This document shows, one piece after another, positions 56,661 to 56,841 of a stretch of DNA of 56,841 nt. A program made the translations under genes and the position numbers. Under the pieces are notes generated by a model. The model saw only the letters and a list, made by a program, of their open reading frames with translations. It made no database searches and was not told the origin of the DNA. Numbering within the stretch: the first letter of the stretch is position 1; every line of letters begins with the position of its first letter. Origin of the DNA: Pseudomonas kitaguniensis (lineage in GTDB: Bacteria > Pseudomonadota > Gammaproteobacteria > Pseudomonadales > Pseudomonadaceae); the NCBI RefSeq assembly GCF_009296165.1, contig NZ_VUAZ01000127.1:1-56841 (forward strand), read 5' to 3'.

Positions 56661-56841
56661 GGCGGTTTACCTTTAAAGGGAATCGCCTGAGTCTAAGTGT
56701 GCGAATAGATGCTGGATAGCAAGATTGATCTGGGTGATGCAGAGGCAAAACATGGGCGAGGAATTGACATGCCATCAACTGTGGGAGGCTCCACTGCATC
56801 TTTGTAGCGCTGTCGCGCAGCAAGCCTGCGTGCGGCCATCG

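Overview
The window looks like a chromosomal segment of a Pseudomonas of the fluorescens group. The reasons are the core gene order rpmE - malic enzyme - ponA - pilMNOPQ remnant - aroK - aroB - damX-like - gltB - gltD - hemE, high-GC codon use, and many copies of the Pseudomonas REP (GTGGGAGC...GCTCCCAC) inverted repeats between genes. No tRNA, rRNA, CRISPR array or insertion sequence was seen.

Layout. 1-12.1 kb: end of a zinc alcohol dehydrogenase, rpmE, maeB, the PBP1A gene (opposite strand), then a reduced type IV pilus/HofMNOPQ-like operon (pilM broken, pilN, a pilO-pilP fusion, a short secretin) running into aroK, aroB and a DamX-like SPOR protein. 12.4-19.7 kb: gltBD and hemE. 19.7-21.6 kb: an AT-richer two-gene island, an ATPase plus HNH nuclease of the Septu (PtuA/PtuB) anti-phage type. 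21.7-24.0 kb: divergent MFS exporter and LysR regulator, followed by a candidate small RNA. 24.3-41.2 kb: one 19-gene, tightly overlapping minus-strand operon for an aryl polyene (APE) pigment: two ketosynthases, a chain-length-factor homologue, ketoreductase, dehydratases, two ACPs, an AMP ligase, an aromatic amino acid ammonia-lyase for the starter unit, acyltransferases, glycosyltransferase, methyltransferase, lipoprotein, LolA-like carrier and MMPL exporter. 41.5-44.9 kb: accessory zone with an orphan ParA, a tandem duplication of a small-protein gene with a structured leader, trxC, and an orphan HigA antitoxin whose toxin gene has been deleted. 44.9-56.7 kb: GNAT, SelO, MscK-like channel, NhaP2-type antiporter, chemoreceptor, a TIGR02449/ZapA pair and an acyl-CoA dehydrogenase.

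Most notable. The two copies of the small-protein gene (42817 and 43520) each follow a roughly 300-nt leader. In it, one strand can pair either with an upstream segment or with the Shine-Dalgarno segment. The sequences of all three segments differ completely between the copies, yet complementarity is kept in both: this is covariation evidence for a cis-acting RNA switch. I know of no description of it but cannot search.

Data quality. Four genes (hemE, pilM, the mscK-like gene and the APE chain-length-factor homologue) each carry what looks like a single missing base in a short homopolymer. Because hemE is normally essential, base-calling errors in the assembly are a serious possibility. The large internal deletion in pilM cannot be explained that way.
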